A stretch of DNA of 23,278 nucleotides from an uncultured Peptococcaceae bacterium (GTDB lineage Bacteria > Bacillota > Peptococcia > Peptococcales > Peptococcaceae), in the NCBI GenBank assembly GCA_934229395.1, contig CAKQDL010000029.1:1-23278 (forward strand), given 5' to 3'. Positions within the stretch are counted from its first letter, which is position 1; each line of letters begins with the position of its first letter. Below are positions 16,101 through 22,984 of this stretch, piece after piece. The notes beneath the pieces were generated by a model. It saw only the letters and a list, made by a program, of their open reading frames with translations. It was not told the origin of the DNA and did no database searches. The position numbers and the translations under genes are program-made.

Positions 16101-17721
16101 CGCTGGCGCCGAGGTAGATGGTGGTATCGGTGACAATTTCCTCACGAATGGCGTCAATAGGCGGATTGGTGACCTGGGCAAAGTTTTGCTTAAAATAATT
16201 AAAGAGAGGCTGATGGTGCTCGCTAAGGACGGTCAAAGGCGTGTCGACACCCATCGCCGATAGGGCCTCCTTACCTGCGGTGGCCATAGGGAGGATGACA
16301 TCGGTCATATCTTCATAGGTGTAGCCAAAGGCTTTGTAGAGCTTGGCGCGTTCTTCGGGGCTATACATAGGCACGCGCTTGTTTGGAATAGGCAGCTGGT
16401 GGAGATGCACCAAATTGGCATCGAGCCATTCGCCATAAGGTTTTTGGCGCGCATAGCTGGCCTTGAGGTCCTCATCATCAATCAGACGCTGTTTTTTTAA
16501 GTCGCAAAGGAGCATCTTCCCCGGCTCGAGGCGCGATTTTTTTACAATATCTTCCGCAGGGATATCCAAAACACCCACCTCAGAGGAGAGAATCAAGGTG
16601 TCGTCCTTGGTGAGGTACCATCTGCAAGGGCGCAGGCCGTTGCGGTCAAGCACAGCGCCAACGCTGTCGCCATCGCTAAAGACAATGGCTGCCGGCCCAT
16701 CCCATGGCTCCATCATTGTGGCATAGTAATGATAGAAATCGCGCTTTTCGCGATCCATGCGGCGGTTGTTGCTCCATGGCTCAGGAATGCACATCATCAC
16801 CGCCTGTGGCAGTGGCGTGCCGTTCATCACCAGAAATTCCAAGGTGTTGTCGAGCATGGCACTGTCAGAGCCGTTTTGGTTCACAACAGGCAAAAGCTTA
16901 TCCATGTCGTCCTCTAAGATGTCGGAATGCATGGTTTCCTCGCGCGCCAGCATACGGTCGGCGTTGCCGCGAATGGTGTTGATTTCGCCATTGTGGAGAA
17001 TCAAGCGGTTTGGATGGGCGCGCTCCCAGCTTGGGGTGGTGTTTGTAGAAAAACGTGAGTGCACCAAGGCCAGCGCGCTCTTGCAGTCCTTGTCGGTGAG
17101 GTCTGCGTAGAACTGGCGCAGCTGAGAGACCAAAAACATCCCTTTATAAACAATGGTGCGGCAAGAAAAAGAGCACACATAGGTGTTGTCGTTGGATTGC
17201 TCAAACACGCGACGGGCCACATAAAGCTTGCGGTCAAAATCCAAATCGCTTGCGCAATCTTCTGGACGTGCCACAAAACACTGATAAATAGAAGGCATAC
17301 AATCGCGGGCGCGAGCGCTCAAAACGTCTGCATGAATAGGGACCTCGCGCCAAGCGAGAAAGTCCATGCCTTCCTTTTGAAGGATGATTTCCATCATCTT
17401 TTGGGCTTGGGCGCGTTTGAGCTTGTCCTTAGAAAAGAAGAACATCCCCACGCCGTAGCTGCGCGCAGCGCCTAGCTCAAGGCCGCCAGCGCGCATGGCA
17501 CGCTGCATGAGTAAATGCGGAATTTCAATCAAAAGCCCCACGCCGTCGCCTGTTTCACCGGTGGTATCGCTGCCAGCGCGGTGCTGGAGCTTCTCCACAA
17601 TAGAGAGGGCCTTATCGACGGTGTCATAGGTGGCACGATTTTTTAAATCCACCACAGCGCCAATGCCGCAGGCATCGTGTTCAAAGTGTTGATCATAGAG
17701 AGGTGCACGATAGTTATCCAT
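13192..17721 (-). CDS. gltB: Glutamate synthase (NADPH) large subunit
   Basis: GltB converts glutamine plus 2-oxoglutarate to two glutamates. The 1509-aa product has a short propeptide before Cys18 (EHDACGIG), the N-terminal nucleophile of the class II glutaminase domain (about 18-430). The central domain leads to the FMN-binding (beta/alpha)8 synthase domain (SVKLVSEAGVGTVAAGVAKA, ISGHDGGTGAAP). The 3Fe-4S ligands are Cys1114, 1120 and 1125 in CCMMRVCYLDTCPAG. The C-terminal GXGXG beta-helix (GMAGERFCVRNSGA, MTGGCVVILG) follows. ATG 17721 is chosen because AGAAAGGAG lies 8 nt upstream. An in-frame GTG at 17826 adds 35 residues but falls within the predicted leader hairpin. It is the first gene of gltBD, with its own promoter and a hairpin leader. 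Confidence 0.97.
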   Translation of the reverse strand: MDNYRAPLYDQHFEHDACGIGAVVDLKNRATYDTVDKALSIVEKLQHRAGSDTTGETGDGVGLLIEIPHLLMQRAMRAGGLELGAARSYGVGMFFFSKDKLKRAQAQKMMEIILQKEGMDFLAWREVPIHADVLSARARDCMPSIYQCFVARPEDCASDLDFDRKLYVARRVFEQSNDNTYVCSFSCRTIVYKGMFLVSQLRQFYADLTDKDCKSALALVHSRFSTNTTPSWERAHPNRLILHNGEINTIRGNADRMLAREETMHSDILEDDMDKLLPVVNQNGSDSAMLDNTLEFLVMNGTPLPQAVMMCIPEPWSNNRRMDREKRDFYHYYATMMEPWDGPAAIVFSDGDSVGAVLDRNGLRPCRWYLTKDDTLILSSEVGVLDIPAEDIVKKSRLEPGKMLLCDLKKQRLIDDEDLKASYARQKPYGEWLDANLVHLHQLPIPNKRVPMYSPEERAKLYKAFGYTYEDMTDVILPMATAGKEALSAMGVDTPLTVLSEHHQPLFNYFKQNFAQVTNPPIDAIREEIVTDTTIYLGASGNILREEAQNCRVLQIQNPILTSLDLMKLRHMERKGFKVETLSILYYKGASLENALNRLFISVDRAYKNGANILILSDRGVDENHVAIPSLLAVSALEQYLVRTKKRTALSLILESAEPRDVHHFATLLGYGAQAINPYLAQECVEEMVTTGLLDKDPTTAVNDYNNAILHGIVKIASKMGISTLQSYHAAQIFECLGICSEVVNSYFTNTSSRVEGIGLAEIAEGVEWNHNLGFDPLGLDTQTALRSSGSLRLRSGSDKEDHMYNPRTILLLQKATREGDYQVFKDYTKLVDFAEKPHTLRGLLAFRYDEKGGVPLGEVESVESIVRRFKTGAMSYGSISKDAHECLAIAMNRIGGKSNSGEGGENPERLHDERCSAIKQVASGRFGVTLEYLLSAQEIQIKLAQGAKPGEGGHLPANKVYPWIARARHSTPGVGLISPPPHHDIYSIEDLAQLIYDLKNANRDARISVKLVSEAGVGTVAAGVAKAGAQVVLISGHDGGTGAAPKNAIQGAGMPWEIGLAEAHQTLIQNDLRSQVILETDGKLMTGRDVAIACMLGAEEFGFATAPLVALGCCMMRVCYLDTCPAGIATQNPSLCARFSGKPEYVVNFMHFIAQELREYMAKLGVRTVDELVGRSDLLAMRKNLITHRAETLRLEQLLDNPFGDAVPHYNGASFNFHLDTTKDVAVLSKKLAKSLKKDRTGKLSVAVSSTDRAFGTLFGAEIARQCGSSLPEDSYVISATGGGGQSFGAFIPKGLTLRLEGDVNDGFGKGLSGGKLIVYPPKASTFEAEKNIIAGNVALYGATSGKAFINGMAGERFCVRNSGAVAVVEGVGDHGLEYMTGGCVVILGPTGKNFAAGMSGGVAYVLDEKHDFYLRLNKEQVLIDELTQSHDIERLRALIEEHVAATGSSLGKRILAAFSSYIPCFKKVMPKDYQKMLSAIAQFEEKGLTREQAEIEAFYASVNVKEG

Positions 17722-17729
17722 ATAGTACA

Positions 17730-17742
17730 CTCCTTTCTGGAG
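17730..17742 (-). promoter_or_regulatory. Small hairpin pairing with the gltB SD
   Basis: On the minus strand CTCC-AGAAA-GGAG places the SD core GGAG in a 4-bp GC-rich stem 8 nt before ATG 17721. It could reduce initiation slightly, but the stem is short and may be chance. Confidence 0.25.
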
Positions 17743-17796
17743 GTTGTAGCAAAAAAGCTGAGTGGCCACCACCTGCCAAAAAGTAAAAGCGCATAA

Positions 17797-17833
17797 AAAT
17801 AAGCAAGGGGAAGCCGAAGCTAGCACCCTTGCT
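17797..17833 (-). promoter_or_regulatory. Terminator-like hairpin at the 5' end of the gltB leader
   Basis: On the minus strand AGCAAGGG (17833-17826) pairs with CCCTTGCT (17809-17802). Inside is an AGC-TTCG-GCT helix capped by a C(UUCG)G tetraloop. The stem is followed by TATTTTT. It starts at about +6 of the predicted transcript and about 80 nt before the gltB start, so it is either an attenuator or a 5' stabilising stem. Confidence 0.6.
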
Positions 17834-17844
17834 ATCTTGCATAT

Positions 17845-17873
17845 AGTTTAGCGTGAATGAAAAAATAAGTCAA
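17845..17873 (-). promoter_or_regulatory. gltBD promoter
   Basis: On the minus strand TTGACT (17868-17873) and TAAACT (17845-17850) are spaced 17 nt. Predicted start is near 17838. The hexamers and the distance to the following hairpin match the amt promoter. Confidence 0.75.
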
Positions 17874-17907
17874 TAAAAATATTTTAGCCCGTTAAAGGAT
17901 AAAAATG

Positions 17908-17985
17908 TCGCAGTCGGGAAATGGACATACAGCCTTCAGATGCATATACGTATTATTTAAAATCGCTATTTACCGACTGTCCCTA
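17908..17985. repeat. Dispersed repeat, inverted pair downstream of the Rrf2 gene
   Basis: CAGTCGGGAAAT (17911-17922) and ATTTACCGACTG (17968-17979) are inverted copies with one mismatch and a loop of about 45 nt. The left unit continues as GGACATACAGCC, matching the repeat at 88-118 (19 of 20 bases over its core). The right unit resembles the unit at 44-70. Read on the minus strand the pair is followed by CATTTTTATCC, so it might also end rrf2 transcripts. No coding potential is seen. Confidence 0.6.
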
Positions 17986-17988
17986 GCT

Positions 17989-18450
17989 TTAGTCGCAAAA
18001 ATCCTTGCCTTCGAAAATGATTTGGTTCTTTTCGTTGAGCTCGGCTAGGTTGACTTTTTTTAGGGTGTCGTCGATGGTACGCTGCACGTCCTCGAGCACA
18101 TAGTGGACGGCGCAGTAGGATTTGCCGCGGGTACAGTTGCCCTCTGGCGAGGTGCAGTTGTTGAGGATAAAATCATCGTCCATCACGTGGATGATATCGA
18201 AGAGGGAGATGTCCTTCGGTGCCGTCGTGAGCACATAGCCGCCACGCTTGCCTTGGAAGGAAACGAGGTAGCCAGCATCCTTCAGGCGTGGCACAATCTT
18301 GAGAAAATAGTTGTAAGGAATGTTCATGCGATCAGCAATCACCTTGCCGGAGCAGGTGTTGTCGGGCGCGTAGAGAGGATCTGGATCGTAGTAGTTGGCA
18401 AGATAGGTCATGATACGAATGGCGTAGTCTGTAGTAATATTGAGAGACAA
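17989..18450 (-). CDS. Rrf2-family transcriptional regulator
   Basis: This 153-aa DNA-binding protein has the Rrf2 winged-helix: the opening ITTDYAIRIMTYLA, a recognition region ADRMNIPYNYFLKIVPRLKDAGYL (about 39-62, written here in one piece only to locate it as a region), and the wing FQGKRGGYVL (65-74). Three Cys (99, 106, 113; C-x6-C-x6-C) lie where IscR and related sensors bind a Fe-S cluster, although IscR uses x5 spacing. A fourth Cys is at 152. A redox or iron-sulfur signal is possible. The start is TTG 18450, set by AAGGAGG with an 8-nt gap. It is divergent from the DUF5693 gene and upstream of gltB on the same strand, so either could be a target, as could itself. It is not IscR by context: no isc/suf genes adjoin. 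Confidence 0.9.
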   Translation of the reverse strand: MSLNITTDYAIRIMTYLANYYDPDPLYAPDNTCSGKVIADRMNIPYNYFLKIVPRLKDAGYLVSFQGKRGGYVLTTAPKDISLFDIIHVMDDDFILNNCTSPEGNCTRGKSYCAVHYVLEDVQRTIDDTLKKVNLAELNEKNQIIFEGKDFCD

Positions 18451-18484
18451 AGGAAACGCCTCCTTTTCTTAGTTTAACAAAACC

Positions 18485-18511
18485 ATACTTGGTATATTAT
18501 GTATTCTAGCA
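18485..18511 (-). promoter_or_regulatory. Probable rrf2 promoter with a palindrome at the start site
   Basis: On the minus strand TGCTAGAAT is an extended -10 (TAGAAT at 18503-18508). No clear -35 is seen. At the predicted start lies ATAC-TTG-GTAT (18485-18495), a small palindrome well placed for autoregulation by the Rrf2 protein. Both assignments are inferred. Confidence 0.4.
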
Positions 18512-18625
18512 GAAAACGCGCTAGCTAGCCATAGTTAATTGATGGTTATTGCAATTTTTTTATGAGCTGCATGGGTTGGTTTTTTATAGGAATGTGGCGT
18601 TTTGGAGAAAATGGCCAAGGCTTTG

Positions 18626-18664
18626 GGCGAAACGCTACAATTTCGCCGCCGGATAAGGTATACT
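18626..18664 (+). promoter_or_regulatory. Promoter with inverted repeat for the cell-wall cluster
   Basis: TATACT (18659-18664) is a good -10, but the -35 position (18636-18641) reads TACAAT. Over it lies GGCGAAA (18626-18632) and its exact reverse complement TTTCGCC (18641-18647) with an 8-nt spacer. That placement suggests a regulator site. Confidence 0.4.
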
Positions 18665-18700
18665 ATCAATAATTGAACCAAGATTAAAGGGGTGTTTTAT

Positions 18701-20728
18701 TTGCAGCGATTTTTACCGCTTATCAAGCGCGCGTCTGCCGTGCTTGTGTTAGTAGCCATTTTATGTTCTCTCTTCCTAGGCTTTGAACGCATCGGCGTGG
18801 AGCAGGAGTACAAAAATCTCAATCTTTCTGTAAACGAAGCCGACGTGCGCTCCTTGGCCAATGGCCAGGGCATGACCAACGAGGAAATGCTTGAGGTCAT
18901 AAAGGACCACGGCGTGAGCCAACTGCTCTTTAAAGAAAGCACCGTGGCCAGCCTAGAAAATGCCGGCCAAGTGGTGATTGCCCAAGGCCGTGACGTGCAG
19001 GATTTGCCAATGGCGGCCTCCCTTCCTAGCGATTTGCCAATAAACGAGGCCAACTTCTATATTGTCGTTACAGATAACACCTGGCGCGAAAAGGTCCTCA
19101 CAGCCCTGCCATTAAAAATTGCCGGCGCCACAGCCTATGATGGCGGCGAAGACAGCCTAGGCGTGGTGGTGGTGCCAACAAGCATCGAAGCCACCAAAGC
19201 CAACCAAGAAAAAGCCGCCCTCAAGTTCACAGCCATTGGCGTAGGCTTTGACGACACCTGGATGCAGACCTGTGCCGATAAGGGCTTTGACCTGATTGCT
19301 CAAGTATCGAGCTGGAAAAACATCACCGATGAGAGCCTCGCCTATATGGCCGATGAAATCAAGTCGGTGCCAAATTTGGCCCTTCTTATGTTTAACGATA
19401 AAGACATTGTGGCCTACCCAGAAACAGAGGACATTGAAACCTTCTATCAGCTCCTTTTGGATGAGGATGGCGAGTTTGTAGCCCCACTCGGGCAAATCGA
19501 ATTCAACCCACAAACAGGCTTTGGCACCTTGGCCAATTTGACCGACAAAAACGTGGTACGTCTTCACACCATTTCTAATGAAGAAATGAGCAAGTTTGAA
19601 GGCACCACCCACGATGAAATGGTCAAGGGCATTCAGTCCGCTGTGGACCGTTTGGACCTTGCAGCCAACGAACGCAATATGCGCTGTCTGCTTTTGCGCT
19701 TCTTTGCCATTGACGAACCAGCCGAGCGCTACGATACCAACATTGCCTATCTCGATGCTGTGACCGAAGCCTTGGAAAACGATGGCTTTAACTTAGGCGC
19801 CGATTACCAAGACATGGGCAGCATCCAAGGTGGGAGCGCCCTTCGCCTTCTTGTAGGCCTAGGGATTTGTGCCGGCTTCTTGCTTTTAATGCTAGAGCTT
19901 GGTTTCCCACGCTTTGGCCTTCTTGCATCTATTGGTGGCTTTGCCCTCTTTGTGGTGCTTTATCTCTTAAAGCCAATTTTGGCCATGCAGCTCATGGCAC
20001 TCCTAAGCGTCATTGAGTTCCCAATTCTTTCATGCATCCGTTTCTTGCCGCCAAAGGAAAACCAGCGCTTCTTGGGTGCTGTGAAAATTCTCGTATCCAT
20101 GATGGCCGTAAGCTTTATCGGTGCCATTCTCATGATTGGGATGCTTAGCGACAAGGTCTTTATGCTCAAGCTCAGCTCCTTTGTAGGCATCAAGGTGGCC
20201 CACATCATTCCAATTTTGGTGGTGCCATTTGTGATTTATATTCTTCGTGCCGACAAGCCCCTCGCCACCACAAAAGCGCTTCTTAACAAGGTTTTGGATT
20301 ACAAGTGGGTCATCATCTTTGGCGTGGTAGGTATGGCTTTAATGATTTATGTGAGCCGCACCGGCAACGATGGCGCTCAGGTGTCTGATTTAGAAATGAC
20401 GAGCCGTCAATTCCTCACCGATTACATGGGCGTGCGACCACGCAACAAGGAATTTCTCATTGGGTATCCAGCCACCATTTTGTATTTGATGTATGGTGCC
20501 AAGCGCCCAAGCCTTTGGGTGCTCACCATTCCACTTGTGATTGGTCAAATTTCCCTTGTAAACACCTATGCCCACATTCACACTCCACTACTAGTATCCT
20601 TGCACCGCAGCATCAACGGCTTGATTTTGGGCGTTGTCTTTGCCTTCTTGGCCGTCGTAGCCGTGCAATTGGGCACGAAGCTCTTTAAGTGGCTTGTGAA
20701 AAAAATAGAAGCGAGCGAAGCACAGTAG
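18701..20728 (+). CDS. DUF5693 family membrane protein
   Basis: This 675-aa protein has one N-terminal membrane segment (about 12-29), a large extracytoplasmic domain (about 30-380), then eight or nine membrane segments to the C-terminus. The last of these carries NTYAHIHTPLLVSLHRSING, a His-rich stretch. I recognise it as the DUF5693 type, commonly found directly before csaB in Clostridia and Negativicutes; the biochemical role is not established. Its place in a wall-polymer cluster fits export, ligation or modification of the polymer. Start: AAAGGGG (18686-18692) is spaced 8 nt from TTG 18701; GTG 18692 overlaps the SD and is rejected. csaB begins 10 nt after the stop, so they share a transcript. 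Confidence 0.75.
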   Translation: MQRFLPLIKRASAVLVLVAILCSLFLGFERIGVEQEYKNLNLSVNEADVRSLANGQGMTNEEMLEVIKDHGVSQLLFKESTVASLENAGQVVIAQGRDVQDLPMAASLPSDLPINEANFYIVVTDNTWREKVLTALPLKIAGATAYDGGEDSLGVVVVPTSIEATKANQEKAALKFTAIGVGFDDTWMQTCADKGFDLIAQVSSWKNITDESLAYMADEIKSVPNLALLMFNDKDIVAYPETEDIETFYQLLLDEDGEFVAPLGQIEFNPQTGFGTLANLTDKNVVRLHTISNEEMSKFEGTTHDEMVKGIQSAVDRLDLAANERNMRCLLLRFFAIDEPAERYDTNIAYLDAVTEALENDGFNLGADYQDMGSIQGGSALRLLVGLGICAGFLLLMLELGFPRFGLLASIGGFALFVVLYLLKPILAMQLMALLSVIEFPILSCIRFLPPKENQRFLGAVKILVSMMAVSFIGAILMIGMLSDKVFMLKLSSFVGIKVAHIIPILVVPFVIYILRADKPLATTKALLNKVLDYKWVIIFGVVGMALMIYVSRTGNDGAQVSDLEMTSRQFLTDYMGVRPRNKEFLIGYPATILYLMYGAKRPSLWVLTIPLVIGQISLVNTYAHIHTPLLVSLHRSINGLILGVVFAFLAVVAVQLGTKLFKWLVKKIEASEAQ

Positions 20729-20738
20729 GAGAAGAACC

Positions 20739-21824
20739 ATGCAACAAAAAATAGTTTTAAGTGGCTATTACGGTTTTAAAAACGCCGGCGATGATGCCGT
20801 GTGCTACGCCATCATCGAAGCCTTGCGCGAAAAAATGCCGCATTGCGACATTACTGTTTTGTCCAACGAGCCAGAGCGCACAGAAGAGGCCTATCACGTC
20901 AAGGCCGTCAACCGCTGGAAATGGCGCGAGGTATGGCGTGCCCTCAGAAAAAGCGATTTGCTTATAAGCGGTGGCGGTAGCCTCATTCAGGATGTAACGA
21001 GCAAAAACAGCTGCCTCTATTATTTGGGTGTGATTATGATGAGCGTTTTTAGTCGCACCCCTGTGGTGGTCTACGGCCAAGGCCTGGGCCCCATTAACGA
21101 AAAACGCAACCGCCGCCTGACCAAAATGGTCTTTAACCGCACCCGCGCCATTTTTGTGCGCGACGAAGAATCCCGCACTCTTTTGCGTGAGCTCGGTGTC
21201 AAGCGTCCTGTTCAGGTAGCGCCAGACCCAGTTTTGGGTATTGACAACAGCGTGGTCAATAGAGCGCGCGGCCTAGAAATTTTGACCAAGCTGGGCTACG
21301 ACAACAACCGCCCTCTCGCCTTGGTGTGCTTGCGCGATTGGAAAAAAAGCGACAAGGTCCACGACTTTGCACTGATGGGCGATATTCTTTATAAGGCTGG
21401 CTACGAGGTGGGCTTCTTGGCCATGCACCACGAGCAGGATGAGCTCATTGCCCAGGCCGTGAGCGCCCATATGCACAGCCCATCCTTTATGATCAGCGAC
21501 CATTACAACACCAAGGATTTGTTCTCCATTTTTGCCTGCTCTGAGCTTGTGGTTGGGATGCGTTTGCACGCCCTTATTATTGGCGCTGCCTTAGAGCGTC
21601 GCATCATGGCCGTGAGCTACGATCCAAAGGTCGATAGCTTTATGAAGATGGTGCACAATCCAAACATTGTCGCCCTTGGGGATGTGAGCGGCGAACGCCT
21701 TACAGAAGCCGTCAACGATTGCATGGCCACAGAAAACCACGAAGCCCAGCATCGTTTGCGCACCCTCAAGCGCCTGAGTCGTACCCCGGCAAACGAATGC
21801 GTAGAAATCCTAACAAATAATTAA
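20739..21824 (+). CDS. csaB: Polysaccharide pyruvyl transferase CsaB
   Basis: CsaB adds a pyruvyl ketal to the secondary cell-wall polymer, creating the ligand that S-layer homology (SLH) domains bind. The 361-aa product has the family's opening SGYYGFKNAGDDAVCYAII (8-26), ISGGGSLIQDVTS (76-88), VVYGQGLGPI, FVRDEESRTLL and the C-terminal VVGMRLHALIIGAA with the conserved Arg-Leu-His. It is a GT-B-like cytoplasmic enzyme using PEP as donor. SD AGGAGAAG precedes ATG 20739, 10 nt after DUF5693. No SLH protein lies in the window, so the anchored partner is off-window or elsewhere. A separate promoter follows before the next gene. Confidence 0.92.
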   Translation: MQQKIVLSGYYGFKNAGDDAVCYAIIEALREKMPHCDITVLSNEPERTEEAYHVKAVNRWKWREVWRALRKSDLLISGGGSLIQDVTSKNSCLYYLGVIMMSVFSRTPVVVYGQGLGPINEKRNRRLTKMVFNRTRAIFVRDEESRTLLRELGVKRPVQVAPDPVLGIDNSVVNRARGLEILTKLGYDNNRPLALVCLRDWKKSDKVHDFALMGDILYKAGYEVGFLAMHHEQDELIAQAVSAHMHSPSFMISDHYNTKDLFSIFACSELVVGMRLHALIIGAALERRIMAVSYDPKVDSFMKMVHNPNIVALGDVSGERLTEAVNDCMATENHEAQHRLRTLKRLSRTPANECVEILTNN

Positions 21825-21835
21825 TAACTACCTAC

Positions 21836-21864
21836 TTGAAATTCCAAGAAATGGTTATTACAAT
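21836..21864 (+). promoter_or_regulatory. Promoter before the WecA/TagO-like gene
   Basis: TTGAAA (21836-21841) and TACAAT (21859-21864) are spaced 17 nt, followed by a leader of about 40 nt. TAATAAC (21822-21828) and GTTATTA (21854-21860) form a loose inverted repeat around the -35. Further TATAAT-like strings occur in the AT-rich leader. No terminator was seen after csaB, so read-through is possible. Confidence 0.6.
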
Positions 21865-21910
21865 ATAATGTAGAAAATAATTCTCTAATATAATATATGG
21901 ATGTGATTGT

Positions 21911-22984
21911 GTGGCTAAGGAGATTATTCTCGTAGCAGTCTGTGCTTTTGCACTAACAACATTTTTTGTGCCGATTGTTAAGCTTCTGGCCGTACAACTC
22001 GGCGCCGTAGATAAGCCAAACGCGCGTAAGGTCCACCATAAGCTCATGCCGCGCATGGGTGGGTTGGCCATTTATGCCGGATTTTGGCTTGTGGTCTTTA
22101 CCTTTTATCCTTTTTCTCAATCGCTCATGAGTTTCTTTTTGGGCGCGACCATGCTCGTTTTTGTAGGCATTGTGGACGACATCACCGATATGCCAGCCAA
22201 GCTCAAGCTTGTGGGGCAAATCATTGCAGCCTGTATTGTCACTTTTGGTGGCATTCGCATTGATTTTGTCACCAGCGTGTTTGGTGAAGCCGGCACCATG
22301 GCCTTGAATTTTTTGAGCGTCCCTTGCACTGTGATTTGGATTGTGGCCATTATTAACGCCGTCAACCTCATTGACGGGCTCGATGGTCTTGCCGCAGGCG
22401 TAAGCGCCATCAGCGCCATTACCCTTGCGGTGTGTGCCCTCATCAATGGCTTAAACGATATTGCCGTTTTGGCCTTTGCCCTTATGGGTGCTTGCATGGG
22501 CTTTCTTGTTTTTAACTTTCATCCGGCGTCCATCTTTATGGGCGACACGGGTTCCATGTTTTTGGGCTATACCCTCGCCGTGCTTTCTATTATGGGCACA
22601 GCAAAGGGTGTAACCTTTGTGTCTGTGTTTATCCCAATTTTAGCCTTGGGTATTCCAATTTTTGACACGCTCTTTGCGATTGTCCGCCGTATGATGGCCA
22701 ACAAGCCCATCTTTGAAGCCGACAAGGCCCACCTTCACCATCGCTTGATGGCCAAAGGCTTGAGCCATCGCAACACAGTACTCCTTATTTACGCCATCAG
22801 CATCGGGCTTTCTATAAGCGCAATCATTGTCAACGAAATGACCAGCCAACGCGGTTTTCTCGTGGTGGTGGTGGTGGTGACCATTTTGCTCGTTGGCGCC
22901 AACAAGCTCGGTATTTTGGGCAGTAGCGCAAGCAATGAAACGAAACCTCAAGTAAAAACATCCTCAAGGAGAGAGAAGAAATGA
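21911..22984 (+). CDS. wecA: WecA/TagO-like undecaprenyl-phosphate sugar-1-phosphate transferase
   Basis: This integral membrane enzyme (357 aa, about 10-11 helices) of the MraY/WecA family moves a UDP-HexNAc sugar phosphate, usually GlcNAc-1-P, to undecaprenyl phosphate, starting a wall or surface polymer. Marks are DKPNARKVHHKLMPRMGG (34-51), GIVDDITDMPAKLKL with the Asp-Asp pair (89-90), NLIDGLDGLAAG (152-163), FMGDTGSMFLGY (209-220) and the cytoplasmic loop HLHHRLM (274-280). This His motif is the WecA/TagO type, not MraY. Start GTG 21911 follows GGATGTGAT, one mismatch from an ideal SD. tagO would be an equally fair name. It probably makes the linkage unit for the polymer that CsaB pyruvylates. 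The stop overlaps the next gene by 4 nt (ATGA). Confidence 0.9.
   Translation: MAKEIILVAVCAFALTTFFVPIVKLLAVQLGAVDKPNARKVHHKLMPRMGGLAIYAGFWLVVFTFYPFSQSLMSFFLGATMLVFVGIVDDITDMPAKLKLVGQIIAACIVTFGGIRIDFVTSVFGEAGTMALNFLSVPCTVIWIVAIINAVNLIDGLDGLAAGVSAISAITLAVCALINGLNDIAVLAFALMGACMGFLVFNFHPASIFMGDTGSMFLGYTLAVLSIMGTAKGVTFVSVFIPILALGIPIFDTLFAIVRRMMANKPIFEADKAHLHHRLMAKGLSHRNTVLLIYAISIGLSISAIIVNEMTSQRGFLVVVVVVTILLVGANKLGILGSSASNETKPQVKTSSRREKK

Noticed and set aside
17722..17826. 35-residue N-terminal extension of GltB from GTG 17826
   Set aside because: It would start inside the leader hairpin without an SD; ATG 17721 has a good SD and gives the expected short propeptide before the nucleophile Cys.
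17797..17838. ANTAR-type dual-hairpin antitermination site in the gltB leader
   Set aside because: There is no room for a first hairpin before the stem and the loop is a UUCG tetraloop, not the hexaloop expected of that motif.
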